Below, one piece after another: positions 8,359 through 16,734 of a DNA stretch of 64,000 nucleotides (position 1 is its first letter; each line of letters starts with the position of its first letter). A program made the position numbers and the translations under genes. The notes beneath the pieces are model-generated. The model saw only the letters and a list, made by a program, of their open reading frames with translations. It was not told where the DNA came from and did no database searches. Source of the DNA: Cryobacterium sp. Y57 (GTDB lineage Bacteria > Actinomycetota > Actinomycetes > Actinomycetales > Microbacteriaceae); the NCBI RefSeq assembly GCF_002929505.1, contig NZ_PJJL01000072.1, positions 186,001-250,000 on the forward strand, in the 5' to 3' direction.

Positions 8359-9810
8359 CTAGTGCCCGATCGGTGCCGGTGCATCGAGCGGTGCACGCCG
8401 CACCAGGAACGCCGCAGGAATCGCGAACAGCGAGATGATCGCGCCGCACAGGAACGCATCGTGAATACCGGATGCCGTCGCCGAGACCTCGGAAGCGCCC
8501 TGGGTCATGAGAGCGGCCGACTCTGAGGTCATCACAGCGATGAACAGTGCGGTTCCGACGGCGCCGGCCAGCTGCTGGATGGTGCCGACAACTGCGCTGC
8601 CGTGGGAATACAGCTTCGGCGGGAGCGATCCAAGACTTGACGTGAATAGCGGCGTGAACAGCAGCGACAGGCCGACACTCATGCCAATGTGGGCGACCAT
8701 CAGCATCCACGGTTGTGTGCTCTGGCCCATCATGGTCATCGCCCAGAAGGCTGCGCTGACGATGATCGACCCGGGAACGAGCAGAATGGTCGGGCCGCGG
8801 CGGTCGTAGATGCGGCCGACGAACGGCGCGAGCAGGCCCATGGTCAGCCCTCCCGGAAGTAGCAACAGCCCGGTGGAGAGTGCGGACATGCCGAGCACGT
8901 TCTGCATGTACAGCGGCAGCAGAATGATGGTGCCGAACAGGGCGATCATGCTGATGCTGAGCATCGAGATCGAGACGGTGAACGTGCGTGCGGTGAACAC
9001 GCGCAGATCGAGGAGGGCCCGATCGGTGCGCTGCAATTGCAGCTGGCGCAACACGAACACGATCAGGGCGAACACGCCGATGCCAAGCGGCAGCCATCCG
9101 CCAGCGGGAGCAGCGCCGAGGTTGCTGAGTCCGTAGACGAAGCCGCCAAAGCCGAAGGCCGAGAGGATGACGGAGAGCACGTCGAGGGGAACCGTGCGCG
9201 GCGTCGTCACGTTCTGCATGCGCGAGGCACCGAGAATAAGCGCGCCGACAGCGATCGGCAGCACGATGATGAACATCCAACGCCAGTCCAGCAGGCTCAG
9301 GATGATGCCGGAGATGGTGGGGCCGATGGCTGGGGCCACCGAGATGACGATGGAAATATTTCCCATGGTCTTGCCGCGGGAAGCGGGTGCGACGAGCGTC
9401 ATGACGGTGGTCATGAGCAACGGCATCATGATGGCCGTTCCGGTGGCCTGCACGATGCGACCCACCAGAAGCACCTCGAAGCCGGGCGCGACAGCGGCGA
9501 TCAGGGTGCCGGTGCTGAACAGTGTCATCGCGGCGATGAAGATCGGCCGCGTGTTGAAGCGCTGAATCAGAAAACCGGTGATCGGGATAACGACGGCCAT
9601 GGTGAGCATGAACGCTGTGGTCAGCCACTGCGCCGCGGTCGCCGTGATATCGAGGTCGTCCATGAGGTTCGGCAGCGCCACACCCATGATGGTCTCGTTC
9701 AAAATTACAACGAAGGCCGAGACCAACAGAAGTCGGATCACCAGCTGGTTGCGCTTGGCGTCCGGGTGCAGGTCGGCCTTGGTGGTGGGCGCGCTTGCTG
9801 TTGCGGTCAT
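8359..9810 (-). CDS. DHA2-family MFS drug exporter
   Basis: A 483-residue multidrug/proton antiporter of the 14-helix DHA2 (EmrB/QacA) group. Motif C is recognisable in the fifth-helix region (APAIGPTISG), the helix-1 motif with NETIMGVALP is present, and the loop 2-3 region carries GFLIQRF. The N-terminal 25 residues are cytoplasmic. The start follows a leader carrying a 15-base tandem repeat. The upstream gene on the same strand is a short UvrA-like ATPase of the kind linked with drug resistance, so an antibiotic-efflux/protection module is plausible. The substrate cannot be read from sequence. Confidence 0.88.
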   Translation of the reverse strand: MTATASAPTTKADLHPDAKRNQLVIRLLLVSAFVVILNETIMGVALPNLMDDLDITATAAQWLTTAFMLTMAVVIPITGFLIQRFNTRPIFIAAMTLFSTGTLIAAVAPGFEVLLVGRIVQATGTAIMMPLLMTTVMTLVAPASRGKTMGNISIVISVAPAIGPTISGIILSLLDWRWMFIIVLPIAVGALILGASRMQNVTTPRTVPLDVLSVILSAFGFGGFVYGLSNLGAAPAGGWLPLGIGVFALIVFVLRQLQLQRTDRALLDLRVFTARTFTVSISMLSISMIALFGTIILLPLYMQNVLGMSALSTGLLLLPGGLTMGLLAPFVGRIYDRRGPTILLVPGSIIVSAAFWAMTMMGQSTQPWMLMVAHIGMSVGLSLLFTPLFTSSLGSLPPKLYSHGSAVVGTIQQLAGAVGTALFIAVMTSESAALMTQGASEVSATASGIHDAFLCGAIISLFAIPAAFLVRRAPLDAPAPIGH

Positions 9811-9823
9811 AGCTGATCCTGAC

Positions 9824-9883
9824 GGTCGTGCAAAAGGAGGTCGTGCAAAAGGAGGTCGTGCAAAAGGAGGTCGTGCGAAAGGG
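9824..9883. repeat. Four tandem copies of a 15-base unit in the MFS leader
   Basis: The unit GGTCGTGCAAAAGGA is repeated head to tail at 9824-9838, 9839-9853 and 9854-9868, with a fourth copy at 9869-9883 carrying two substitutions. The array ends 14 bases upstream of the exporter ATG at 9810. It lies in the transcribed leader or promoter, not in a coding frame. The near identity of the first three copies suggests recent slippage. Confidence 0.95.
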
Positions 9884-10074
9884 AAGGTGCGAAAATGAGC
9901 GGGTCGCCCGCCCCGTGAGCGCCCTCGTGACGGCTCGCTGTGGGCGCCTCCAGGTGAAGCGTTGTGCAGGGTATGAATTATTCCGCCGCACCAGAACAGA
10001 CAAAGCCGCCACTCGTTCAGGCACTATTTATTGGAATGAACCGCAGGGAAACCGAAGAGGGGGGTGCGGGGAAG

Positions 10075-12603
10075 TCAGGCGAGGCGGCGGGCCAGGTAGG
10101 GAGCGGTGCGGCTGGTGGGATGGGCCGCTACCGTTGCCGGAGTGCCGGCGGAGATGATGCGGCCGCCCTGGTCACCACCGGAGGGGCCGAGGTCGATCAC
10201 CCAGTCGGCGGCGGCGATCACGTCCATCTCGTGTTCCACTACGACGACGGTGTTGCCAGCGTCGACCAGGCGCCCGAGCTGCTGCATGAGCAGCTCCACG
10301 TCGGCCGGATGCAGCCCGGTTGTGGGCTCGTCGAGCAGGTAGAGCGTGTGGCCGCGCCGTGCGCGTTGCAGTTCGGTCGCAAGCTTGATGCGCTGCGCCT
10401 CGCCGCCGGAAAGCTCGGTGGCCGGTTGGCCGAGACGCAGATAACCCAGTCCCACCTCGCGCAGGGTCTCGAGGCTGCGCGCGGCGACGGCGACGTCGGC
10501 GAGGAAGACCAGCGCGGCATCCACTGTGAGGCCGAGCACCTCGGCGACGTTCTTGCCATGATAGGTGGCCTGGAGGGTTTCGAGGTTGTAGCGCGACCCG
10601 CCGCAGGTCGGGCAGGGCGCGTAGCTTCCCGGCAGAAACAGCAACCCGACGGCCACGAAGCCCTCACCGAGGCAGGTTTCACAGCGACCGCCAGCGACAT
10701 TGAAGGAAAATCGACCGGCGTTGAAACCGCGCTGACGCGCTTCGTCCGTGGCGGCAAAGGTTGCCCGAACGGCATCGAACAGCCCGGTGTAGGTGGCGAG
10801 GTTTGACCGCGGGGTGCGCCCGATCGGTTTTTGATCGACCTGCACCAAACGATCGATGGTCTCCAGTCCGGTGACCTGAGCGATGGAAATTCGCTCGCCG
10901 GACGCCGCATCAGCAGCCGCTTCTGCCGCGGCTTCTCCGGCGGCATCCGGGTCACCGAGGTCGAGCGCTGGCTCATCGTCGCGAGTTGGATGCAGATGCA
11001 GGCCTACCGCCTCGGCGAGCACGTGGCTGACCAGGGTCGATTTGCCTGACCCCGAAACGCCGGTAACGGCAGTGAGCACCCCGAGCGGAATCTGCGTGTC
11101 CAACCCTCGCAGATTGTGCCGGGTGATATTGGTCAGGCCCAGCCACCCCACCGGATGCCGCAACTTTGCTCGTGGTGCCAAATCGCGGTGGTCCGCAAAC
11201 AGGTACCGCCGCGTCACGGAAGTCTCCACCTCGGCCAGTCCAGCGGTCGGCCCGCTATAGAGCACGTCGCCGCCACCCTCACCGGCCCGTGGCCCCACGT
11301 CGACGACCCAGTCGGCGCGGCTGACCACGTCCATATTGTGTTCGACCACGAAGACCGAGTTGCCCGACAACTTGAGCTGCTCGAGCACGAGAAGCAGAGG
11401 CTCCGCGTCGGCCGGGTGCAGGCCGGCAGAGGGCTCATCGAGCACATAGATGACGCCGAACAGCCCCGAGCGCAGTTGTGTGGCGATGCGCAACCGCTGC
11501 ATCTCTCCCGGCGAGAGCGTGGGGGTCGAACGGCCGAGGGCCAGATAGCCAAGCCCGAGCTCGAGCAGCACATCGATACGGCGCAGCAGGTCGCTGGCCA
11601 GGGTCATAGCCACCTCCGACGACGCATCACCCGCTACGATCGGCCGCAGAATGTCGGCGAGGGCAGTCATCGGTAGGGCATTCAGAACGGCAATCGAGCG
11701 GCCGGCCACAGTGACAGCGAGAGCGTCGGGCTTCAGTCCGCTGCCGCCGCAGACCGGGCAGGGGCCGGTGTCGACATAGCGCAACACGCGTTGCCGCACG
11801 TTGGGGCTTTTGCTGTCGGCGAGCGTGTGCAGCACGAAGCTCTTCGCACTCCAGAATCGGCCTTGATAGGGCTTGGCGATACGATCGCGCTGTGGGACGA
11901 CCTCGACTACCGGCTGCTCCTCGGTGAACAGAATCCAGTCCCGGTCGGCGCGGGACAGTTCCTGCCACGGCACATCGATGTCGTAGCCGAGCACGGCGAC
12001 GATGTCACGCAGATTCTTGCCCTGCCAGGCGCCCGGCCAGGCAGTGATTGCGCCGTCACGAATGCTCAGCGAGGCGTCGAGCACCATCGACTCCTCGCTG
12101 ACGGTGTGCGCCATACCCAGGCCGTGGCAGCGCGGGCAGGCTCCCATGGCTGTATTGGGCGAAAATGAATCCGATTCGAGGCGACCGTCTGCATCCGCCG
12201 GGTATATGCCGGCACGAGAATACATCATGCGCAGGGAATTGGAGAGCGTCGTGACGGTGCCGACGCTCGAGCGCGAACTCGGCGTTCCGCGGCGTTGCTG
12301 CAGGGCGACGGCCGGTGGCAGCCCGGTGATCTCGTCGACGTGCGGGGTATGCCCTTGTTGAATCAATCGCCGTGCGTAGGGCGCGACCGACTCGAAGAAA
12401 CGGCGTTGCGCTTCCGCGAAGATGGTGCCGAAGGCGAGCGAGGACTTGCCCGAGCCGGAGACCCCGGTGAACGCCACGATGGCGTCCCGCGGTACGTCGA
12501 CGTTCACATTGCGCAGGTTGTTCTCGCGAGCCCCGCGCACGCGTACAAAACTATTGCCGGGCCGGGTTACCGGGGCGGGATCATTCGTCTCTTCCATCAG
12601 CAT
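10075..12603 (-). CDS. Short UvrA-like ABC ATPase (UvrA paralogue, DrrC type)
   Basis: An 842-residue double-ATPase protein homologous to excinuclease UvrA but about 100 residues shorter than housekeeping UvrA (about 940-970). The first Walker A is GVSGSGKSS near residue 47-54 and the second GVSGSGKST near 516. UvrA-type zinc motifs appear as [16 protein letters not shown] and the [14 protein letters not shown] pair. Two ABC signatures are LSPGEMQRL and [10 protein letters not shown], and the two Walker B motifs are [13 protein letters not shown] and [13 protein letters not shown]. Short paralogues of this class include DrrC, which protects against DNA-intercalating drugs; a full-length uvrA is probably elsewhere. 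It precedes the DHA2 exporter on the same strand, separated by 264 bases. An alternative start is the ATG at 12597. Confidence 0.88.
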   Translation of the reverse strand: MLMEETNDPAPVTRPGNSFVRVRGARENNLRNVNVDVPRDAIVAFTGVSGSGKSSLAFGTIFAEAQRRFFESVAPYARRLIQQGHTPHVDEITGLPPAVALQQRRGTPSSRSSVGTVTTLSNSLRMMYSRAGIYPADADGRLESDSFSPNTAMGACPRCHGLGMAHTVSEESMVLDASLSIRDGAITAWPGAWQGKNLRDIVAVLGYDIDVPWQELSRADRDWILFTEEQPVVEVVPQRDRIAKPYQGRFWSAKSFVLHTLADSKSPNVRQRVLRYVDTGPCPVCGGSGLKPDALAVTVAGRSIAVLNALPMTALADILRPIVAGDASSEVAMTLASDLLRRIDVLLELGLGYLALGRSTPTLSPGEMQRLRIATQLRSGLFGVIYVLDEPSAGLHPADAEPLLLVLEQLKLSGNSVFVVEHNMDVVSRADWVVDVGPRAGEGGGDVLYSGPTAGLAEVETSVTRRYLFADHRDLAPRAKLRHPVGWLGLTNITRHNLRGLDTQIPLGVLTAVTGVSGSGKSTLVSHVLAEAVGLHLHPTRDDEPALDLGDPDAAGEAAAEAAADAASGERISIAQVTGLETIDRLVQVDQKPIGRTPRSNLATYTGLFDAVRATFAATDEARQRGFNAGRFSFNVAGGRCETCLGEGFVAVGLLFLPGSYAPCPTCGGSRYNLETLQATYHGKNVAEVLGLTVDAALVFLADVAVAARSLETLREVGLGYLRLGQPATELSGGEAQRIKLATELQRARRGHTLYLLDEPTTGLHPADVELLMQQLGRLVDAGNTVVVVEHEMDVIAAADWVIDLGPSGGDQGGRIISAGTPATVAAHPTSRTAPYLARRLA

Positions 12604-12727
12604 CCATGTAACAGTAGTTCGTTCGGTGGTGCGTCGCCCGATATCGGAGAATCGAATTCAGGTCAGGTTCTCGACCTGCCTGACGTCGGACAGATGCGGC
12701 ACGTCTCACGCAGTCTCACAAACCGCA

Positions 12728-14371
12728 CTACGACACCGCCGGTAAAGTGACTTCTTCCGGAAGATCGCGCAGCACGACCTTCATGATCTTGCCCGTGGCC
12801 GTGCGCGGCAGGGCATCGACAAAGGTCACGTAGTCGGGAACTTTGAACGCCGCGATAAGGTACCGGGTGTGCGTCAGCAGGTCGACATCGGTCACCAGAG
12901 AATCAGGCCGCAGCACAACGTAGGCCTTCGGCCGCTCGCCCCACTTGGGATGAGGCATGCCCACGACGGCCACGTCGAGCACGGTCGGGTGGGTGAGCAT
13001 CGCGTTTTCGACTTCAATGGTCGAGATATTTTCGCCGCCTGAGATGATGATGTCCTTCGCGCGGTCCTTGATCTCGATGTACCCGTCTGGATGCATCACG
13101 CCGAGGTCGCCGGTGTGGAACCAGCCGCCGCGGAAGGCATCCGCTGTGGCCTGGCGGTCTTTGAAGTAGCCGAGCATGACGTTGTTACCGCGCAGCACGA
13201 TCTCACCGATGGTCTGCGCGTCGGCCGGAACGTCGGCCATGGCCGCATCGACGATGCGTGCCGATTCGGCCTGCACCATGCCAACGCCCTGGCGGGAGAC
13301 CTTGCGGGCGCGTTCGTCGGCTGGCAGGTCGTCCCACTCGCGCTGATATTCGCAAATCGTGTACGGGCCATAGGCCTCGGTCAGGCCGTAGACGTGCACG
13401 ACCGTGATACCGAGGGCGTCCAGCTGTTCGATCACACTCGGCGATGGCGGGGCACCGGCCGTGGTGATGGTCAGCGGCGTTTCGAGCACGTGCTTCATCG
13501 GCGCGTCGGCGATGACGCCGCACACCGTCGGGGCGCCGCACAGATTGGTCACACTGAGGGTGTCGATGGCCGACCAGACCGATTCTGCCCGCACCGTGCG
13601 CAGGCAGACGTGGGTGGCCCCGGCCGCCGTGACCGCCCATGGCGTGCACCAGCCGTTGCAGTGGAACATGGGCAGGGTCCACAGGTAGACAGAGTCGCTC
13701 GTGAACTTATTGTGGAACACCTCGCTGAAGGAGTTGAGGTAAGCCCCACGGTGCGAGTACATCACGCCCTTGGGCTTTCCGGTCGTGCCCGAGGTGTAGT
13801 TGATTGAGATCACCGCGCGTTCGTCGGTGACCTCCCAGGCCAGCGGTTCCTCGGAATCGTTGTCGGCCTCGGCCAGAAAGGACTCGAGCGTTTGCTGGCC
13901 GACAGAGAGGCCGCTCTCGGTGAGGCCGAACTCATCGTCAGCGATTTCGATCACGCCCTTCAGTGAAGCGGATGCCGTAAATGCGTCTCCCACGCCGCTC
14001 ACCAGCTCGGCGTCGATGAACAGCAGGGTCGCCTCGGAGTGTTGCAGCACGTAGAACACCTCCGCACCGGCCAGCCGGGAATTCAATGCGACGAGTACCC
14101 CGCCGGCCAGCGGAACGGCGTAGTGCGCGATGAGCATCTCCGGTATATTCGGTGCAAGGAATATAACCCGGTCGCCTGGTGTGATGCGTGAGCGGATGGC
14201 GTGGGCCAGCTCCTCAGCTGCCTGCGCGAACTGCCGGTAGGTGTAGCGACGAGCGCCGTAGACGATCGCATCCTTGTGCGGGAATACTTCGGCGCTGCGT
14301 TGCAGAAATCGCATCGGGGTCAGCGGCGAGTCGTTGGGTGAGCCGGTCGGCATGTTCGTTGTTGCAGTCAC
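12728..14371 (-). CDS. Acyl-CoA synthetase (AMP-forming)
   Basis: Activates a fatty or other carboxylic acid to its CoA thioester using ATP. ANL-superfamily motifs are present: YTSGTTGKPKGVMYSH (A3), a YGLTEAYGP motif (A5), GWFHTGDLG (A7), KDIIISGGENIS (A8) and the C-terminal catalytic Lys in PRTATGKIMK (A10). The GTG at 14371 is taken as start because AAAGGAG lies 7 bases upstream; a longer frame to 14404 lacks such a site. That gives 547 aa, normal for medium/long-chain ligases. It lies 66 bases after the acyl-CoA dehydrogenase gene on the same strand, so the two probably act in sequence: activation, then first-step oxidation. Chain length is not evident. Confidence 0.9.
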   Translation of the reverse strand: MTATTNMPTGSPNDSPLTPMRFLQRSAEVFPHKDAIVYGARRYTYRQFAQAAEELAHAIRSRITPGDRVIFLAPNIPEMLIAHYAVPLAGGVLVALNSRLAGAEVFYVLQHSEATLLFIDAELVSGVGDAFTASASLKGVIEIADDEFGLTESGLSVGQQTLESFLAEADNDSEEPLAWEVTDERAVISINYTSGTTGKPKGVMYSHRGAYLNSFSEVFHNKFTSDSVYLWTLPMFHCNGWCTPWAVTAAGATHVCLRTVRAESVWSAIDTLSVTNLCGAPTVCGVIADAPMKHVLETPLTITTAGAPPSPSVIEQLDALGITVVHVYGLTEAYGPYTICEYQREWDDLPADERARKVSRQGVGMVQAESARIVDAAMADVPADAQTIGEIVLRGNNVMLGYFKDRQATADAFRGGWFHTGDLGVMHPDGYIEIKDRAKDIIISGGENISTIEVENAMLTHPTVLDVAVVGMPHPKWGERPKAYVVLRPDSLVTDVDLLTHTRYLIAAFKVPDYVTFVDALPRTATGKIMKVVLRDLPEEVTLPAVS

Positions 14372-14437
14372 GTGGGACTCCTTTGTCCAAGCTGGTTTCA
14401 TCAACAGTGTGCCGGGTATAGCGAGAACCCGTCGAAT

Positions 14438-15619
14438 CTAGTGGAAGGCGCTGACCCCGGTCAGGTCGCGACCGATGAGCAGAGACTGGATGCTCTCCGT
14501 GCCTTCGTAAGTGTGGATGGATTCGATATCGGCGAGGTGTCGAATGACGTGGTTTTCGAGCAGGATTCCGTTGCCGCCGAGCATGTCGCGGGCGAGAGAG
14601 GCGAGAGAACGGGCCGCGCGGGTGTTGTGAAACTTGGCGAGGCTGGCCTGGATGGGCCGCAGGGATCCGGCCGCGTCGAGTTCGGCCAGGCGCATGCAGT
14701 GCAACTGCATTGAGGTGAGCTCGGAGAGCATGAGGGTGAGGCGTTCCTGCACGATCTGAAAACCGGCGATCGGCTTGCCGAACTGCACTCGTTGCTGCGC
14801 GTAGTTGAGGGCTGCTTCGAAGACTGCGGTGGCGTGTCCAAGTGCCGACCAGGCAACACCGAGCCGGGTGGCGAACAATATGGCGGCCGTGTCTTTGAAA
14901 GTGTGGGTGCCGGGCAGTACAGCATCGAGCGGAATCCGTACGTCGGTCAGCGTGATCCGGGCCTGATGTACTGCGCGCAGGGAGCCCTTGCCCAGCATGG
15001 TCTCGCCGTGGTATCCCGGCAGGGACTGGTCCACCAGGAATCCGCGCACGTTGTCGTCGTTATCGCGCGCCCAGACTATGGTCAGGTCGCCGACCGAGCC
15101 GTTGCCGATCCACTTTTTCTCGCCGTTGATGACCCATTCGTCGCCGTCTCGATGGGCGGTGGTCTCAAGGCCCACCGCATCCGAACCGTGATCCGGCTCG
15201 GTCAGGGCGAAGGCGCCGATCTTCTCGGCGCGGGCCAGCGGTACCAGCCAGGTGGCTTTCTGCGCATCGCTACCGAACATGGCGATGCTGCGCAGGGCGA
15301 GTCCGCCCTGCACGGCCACGACGGTGCCCATTGAACCGTCACCGCGCGAGATCTCCATGTTCACGAGGCCGGCGGCGAGCGGTGACATGGGGGTGAGCCC
15401 AGGCCCCTCGACGCCGTCGGTGAGTAGGTCGAGTTCGCCCAGGCGGCGAGCCAGGTGCAGTGGGTACTCCGCTTTGTCCCAGGCCTCGCTCAACTCGTCG
15501 AGGGTCTCCACTGCAAAGGTACGGGCCCGGCTCCAGAACGCTCGATCAGCTTGGGGGACATCGGCGAAAACACCGTAGTAATCGGTATCGAGCGGGGCTG
15601 AGACATCGTAATCGGGCAT
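14438..15619 (-). CDS. Acyl-CoA dehydrogenase, glutaryl-CoA dehydrogenase-like
   Basis: FAD enzyme that makes the alpha,beta double bond in an acyl-CoA. It has 393 residues, typical of the family. Visible landmarks are FALTEPDHGSDAVGLETTA (FAD/substrate loop), KKWIGNGSVGDLTIVWAR, the RVQFGKPIAGFQIVQ helix, and the C-terminal YEGTESIQSLLIGRDLTG with the catalytic Glu in the position used by glutaryl- and short-chain enzymes. Glutaryl-CoA activity is possible but cannot be separated from general short/branched-chain activity here. It is followed by the acyl-CoA synthetase and preceded by a TetR gene with palindromes between them. Confidence 0.88.
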   Translation of the reverse strand: MPDYDVSAPLDTDYYGVFADVPQADRAFWSRARTFAVETLDELSEAWDKAEYPLHLARRLGELDLLTDGVEGPGLTPMSPLAAGLVNMEISRGDGSMGTVVAVQGGLALRSIAMFGSDAQKATWLVPLARAEKIGAFALTEPDHGSDAVGLETTAHRDGDEWVINGEKKWIGNGSVGDLTIVWARDNDDNVRGFLVDQSLPGYHGETMLGKGSLRAVHQARITLTDVRIPLDAVLPGTHTFKDTAAILFATRLGVAWSALGHATAVFEAALNYAQQRVQFGKPIAGFQIVQERLTLMLSELTSMQLHCMRLAELDAAGSLRPIQASLAKFHNTRAARSLASLARDMLGGNGILLENHVIRHLADIESIHTYEGTESIQSLLIGRDLTGVSAFH

Positions 15620-15659
15620 CAGTGCCTTTCGCGGTAGCGGGGGTGATACCAGTTTTATC

Positions 15660-15696
15660 TGACACTGAGTCTCAGGTCAAGTGACACGAAGTGTCA
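15660..15696. promoter_or_regulatory. Two palindromes, probable TetR operators
   Basis: Two dyads lie between the TetR gene and the acyl-CoA dehydrogenase gene. The first is centred on CTGAG-T-CTCAG at 15665-15675, flanked by TGACA and GTCA. The second is the perfect TGACAC-GAA-GTGTCA at 15682-15696, overlapping the TetR stop codon. They share TGACA/TGTCA half-sites. Binding by the adjacent TetR protein is an inference from position. Confidence 0.6.
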
Positions 15697-16458
15697 ATCA
15701 ACCGTGGATCGAAGCCTATCCTCGATCACGCGGGCGACGTCTTCCGGCAGGGCCGAGGCCGGAAACACGGCAACCAGCAGCTCGCTGGCCCGCGGTACCG
15801 GGTCTGTGGCCGGCGAACTCGCGGAGGGATCGAAGCGATGGCGCACGGCGTGGAGCTCGGCCGCGAGCCCGGCTGTGAGCCCGGTCGTGTCGAGCAGCCG
15901 ACTCGAGTCGGCGGCGCGAATCATGCGGCGCAGTTCAAAATTGTGCGTGGCGGTGACGGCCGCCGCAAATTGAATCGCAATGACCGGGTCGACAGCCAGC
16001 AGTGAGCGTCGCAAGTAAGCCGAAAAGATTTTTTCGTACCGCGACACCATGACGGTTTCGCGGTCACGCAGAACGGATGTCTGGCGCACGACCAGATCGC
16101 GCGCCCGCACGATCTCGAGACGCTCCCGAAATCGCTCGAACACAAGCGCGGCCGCGTCGCAGACGGCCAGCCAAGGATCGTCGTGCTCGACCGTGAAGTA
16201 CCTGTCGATCTGTTCCAAGAGTTCGTCGTGGTCGGCGAAGATCACGTCGTCTTTTGACCGGAACTGGCGAAAGAAGGTACTGCGGGACACTCCGGCGGCA
16301 GCGGCGATCTGAGTGGTGCTCGTGGCTTCGTAGCCCTGGGCCTGGAAGAGGCGAACGGCGATGTCGGCCACGTCGACGCGGCTGCGGGCATCCGCTAGCC
16401 GAGCGACCGGCGGGCGGATGAGGTTGGGGCGCGCGGATGCTGTAGACGGATCAGGCAT
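15694..16458 (-). CDS. TetR-family transcriptional regulator (fatty-acid locus)
   Basis: A 254-residue TetR repressor. The helix-turn-helix covers about residues 35-80 (TSTTQIAAAAGVSRSTFFRQF, the family core, followed by KDDVIFADHDEL). The C-terminal ligand domain has no motif that names the ligand. It lies directly upstream of and in line with the acyl-CoA dehydrogenase and acyl-CoA synthetase genes, with palindromes in the 74-base gap. By analogy with FadR-like TetR proteins it may be released by an acyl-CoA; that is inference. Confidence 0.88.
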   Translation of the reverse strand: MPDPSTASARPNLIRPPVARLADARSRVDVADIAVRLFQAQGYEATSTTQIAAAAGVSRSTFFRQFRSKDDVIFADHDELLEQIDRYFTVEHDDPWLAVCDAAALVFERFRERLEIVRARDLVVRQTSVLRDRETVMVSRYEKIFSAYLRRSLLAVDPVIAIQFAAAVTATHNFELRRMIRAADSSRLLDTTGLTAGLAAELHAVRHRFDPSASSPATDPVPRASELLVAVFPASALPEDVARVIEDRLRSTVD

Positions 16459-16734
16459 TATCAGGCGAAATTAGCACGAAATCAACGGGGGAATCAACGG
16501 GCAGCCCGACTGGCGAATGCCCAAGGTTTCTATAAGGTCTACATCGCACTCTTACAGCGTTTACTCACCCTGAAGAGATAGGTGCGTCATGAGCAGGTTC
16601 AAAATAAAAGGAATCGTTGGCAGCACAAGGGGCATTACCGGAATGCGTGGTAGTCCATCTTCGCCGGGTGTTGAAAGACCCACCCATGCCCCCCGAGCGC
16701 TTATCGTACGATTACCCGCGTCGTCGCTGCGGGG

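Noticed and set aside
9824..9883. CRISPR-like array
   Set aside because: The units are contiguous 15-base repeats without spacers; no cas genes are present anywhere in the window.
8219..10024. A 601-codon minus-strand frame across the MFS gene and the tandem repeat
   Set aside because: It overlaps the exporter in another frame and is rich in Arg and His without domains; the repeat only yields a meaningless FCTTS pattern.
15681..15697. Terminator of the TetR gene
   Set aside because: The dyad arms are only 6 bases and overlap the stop codon; an operator fits better.
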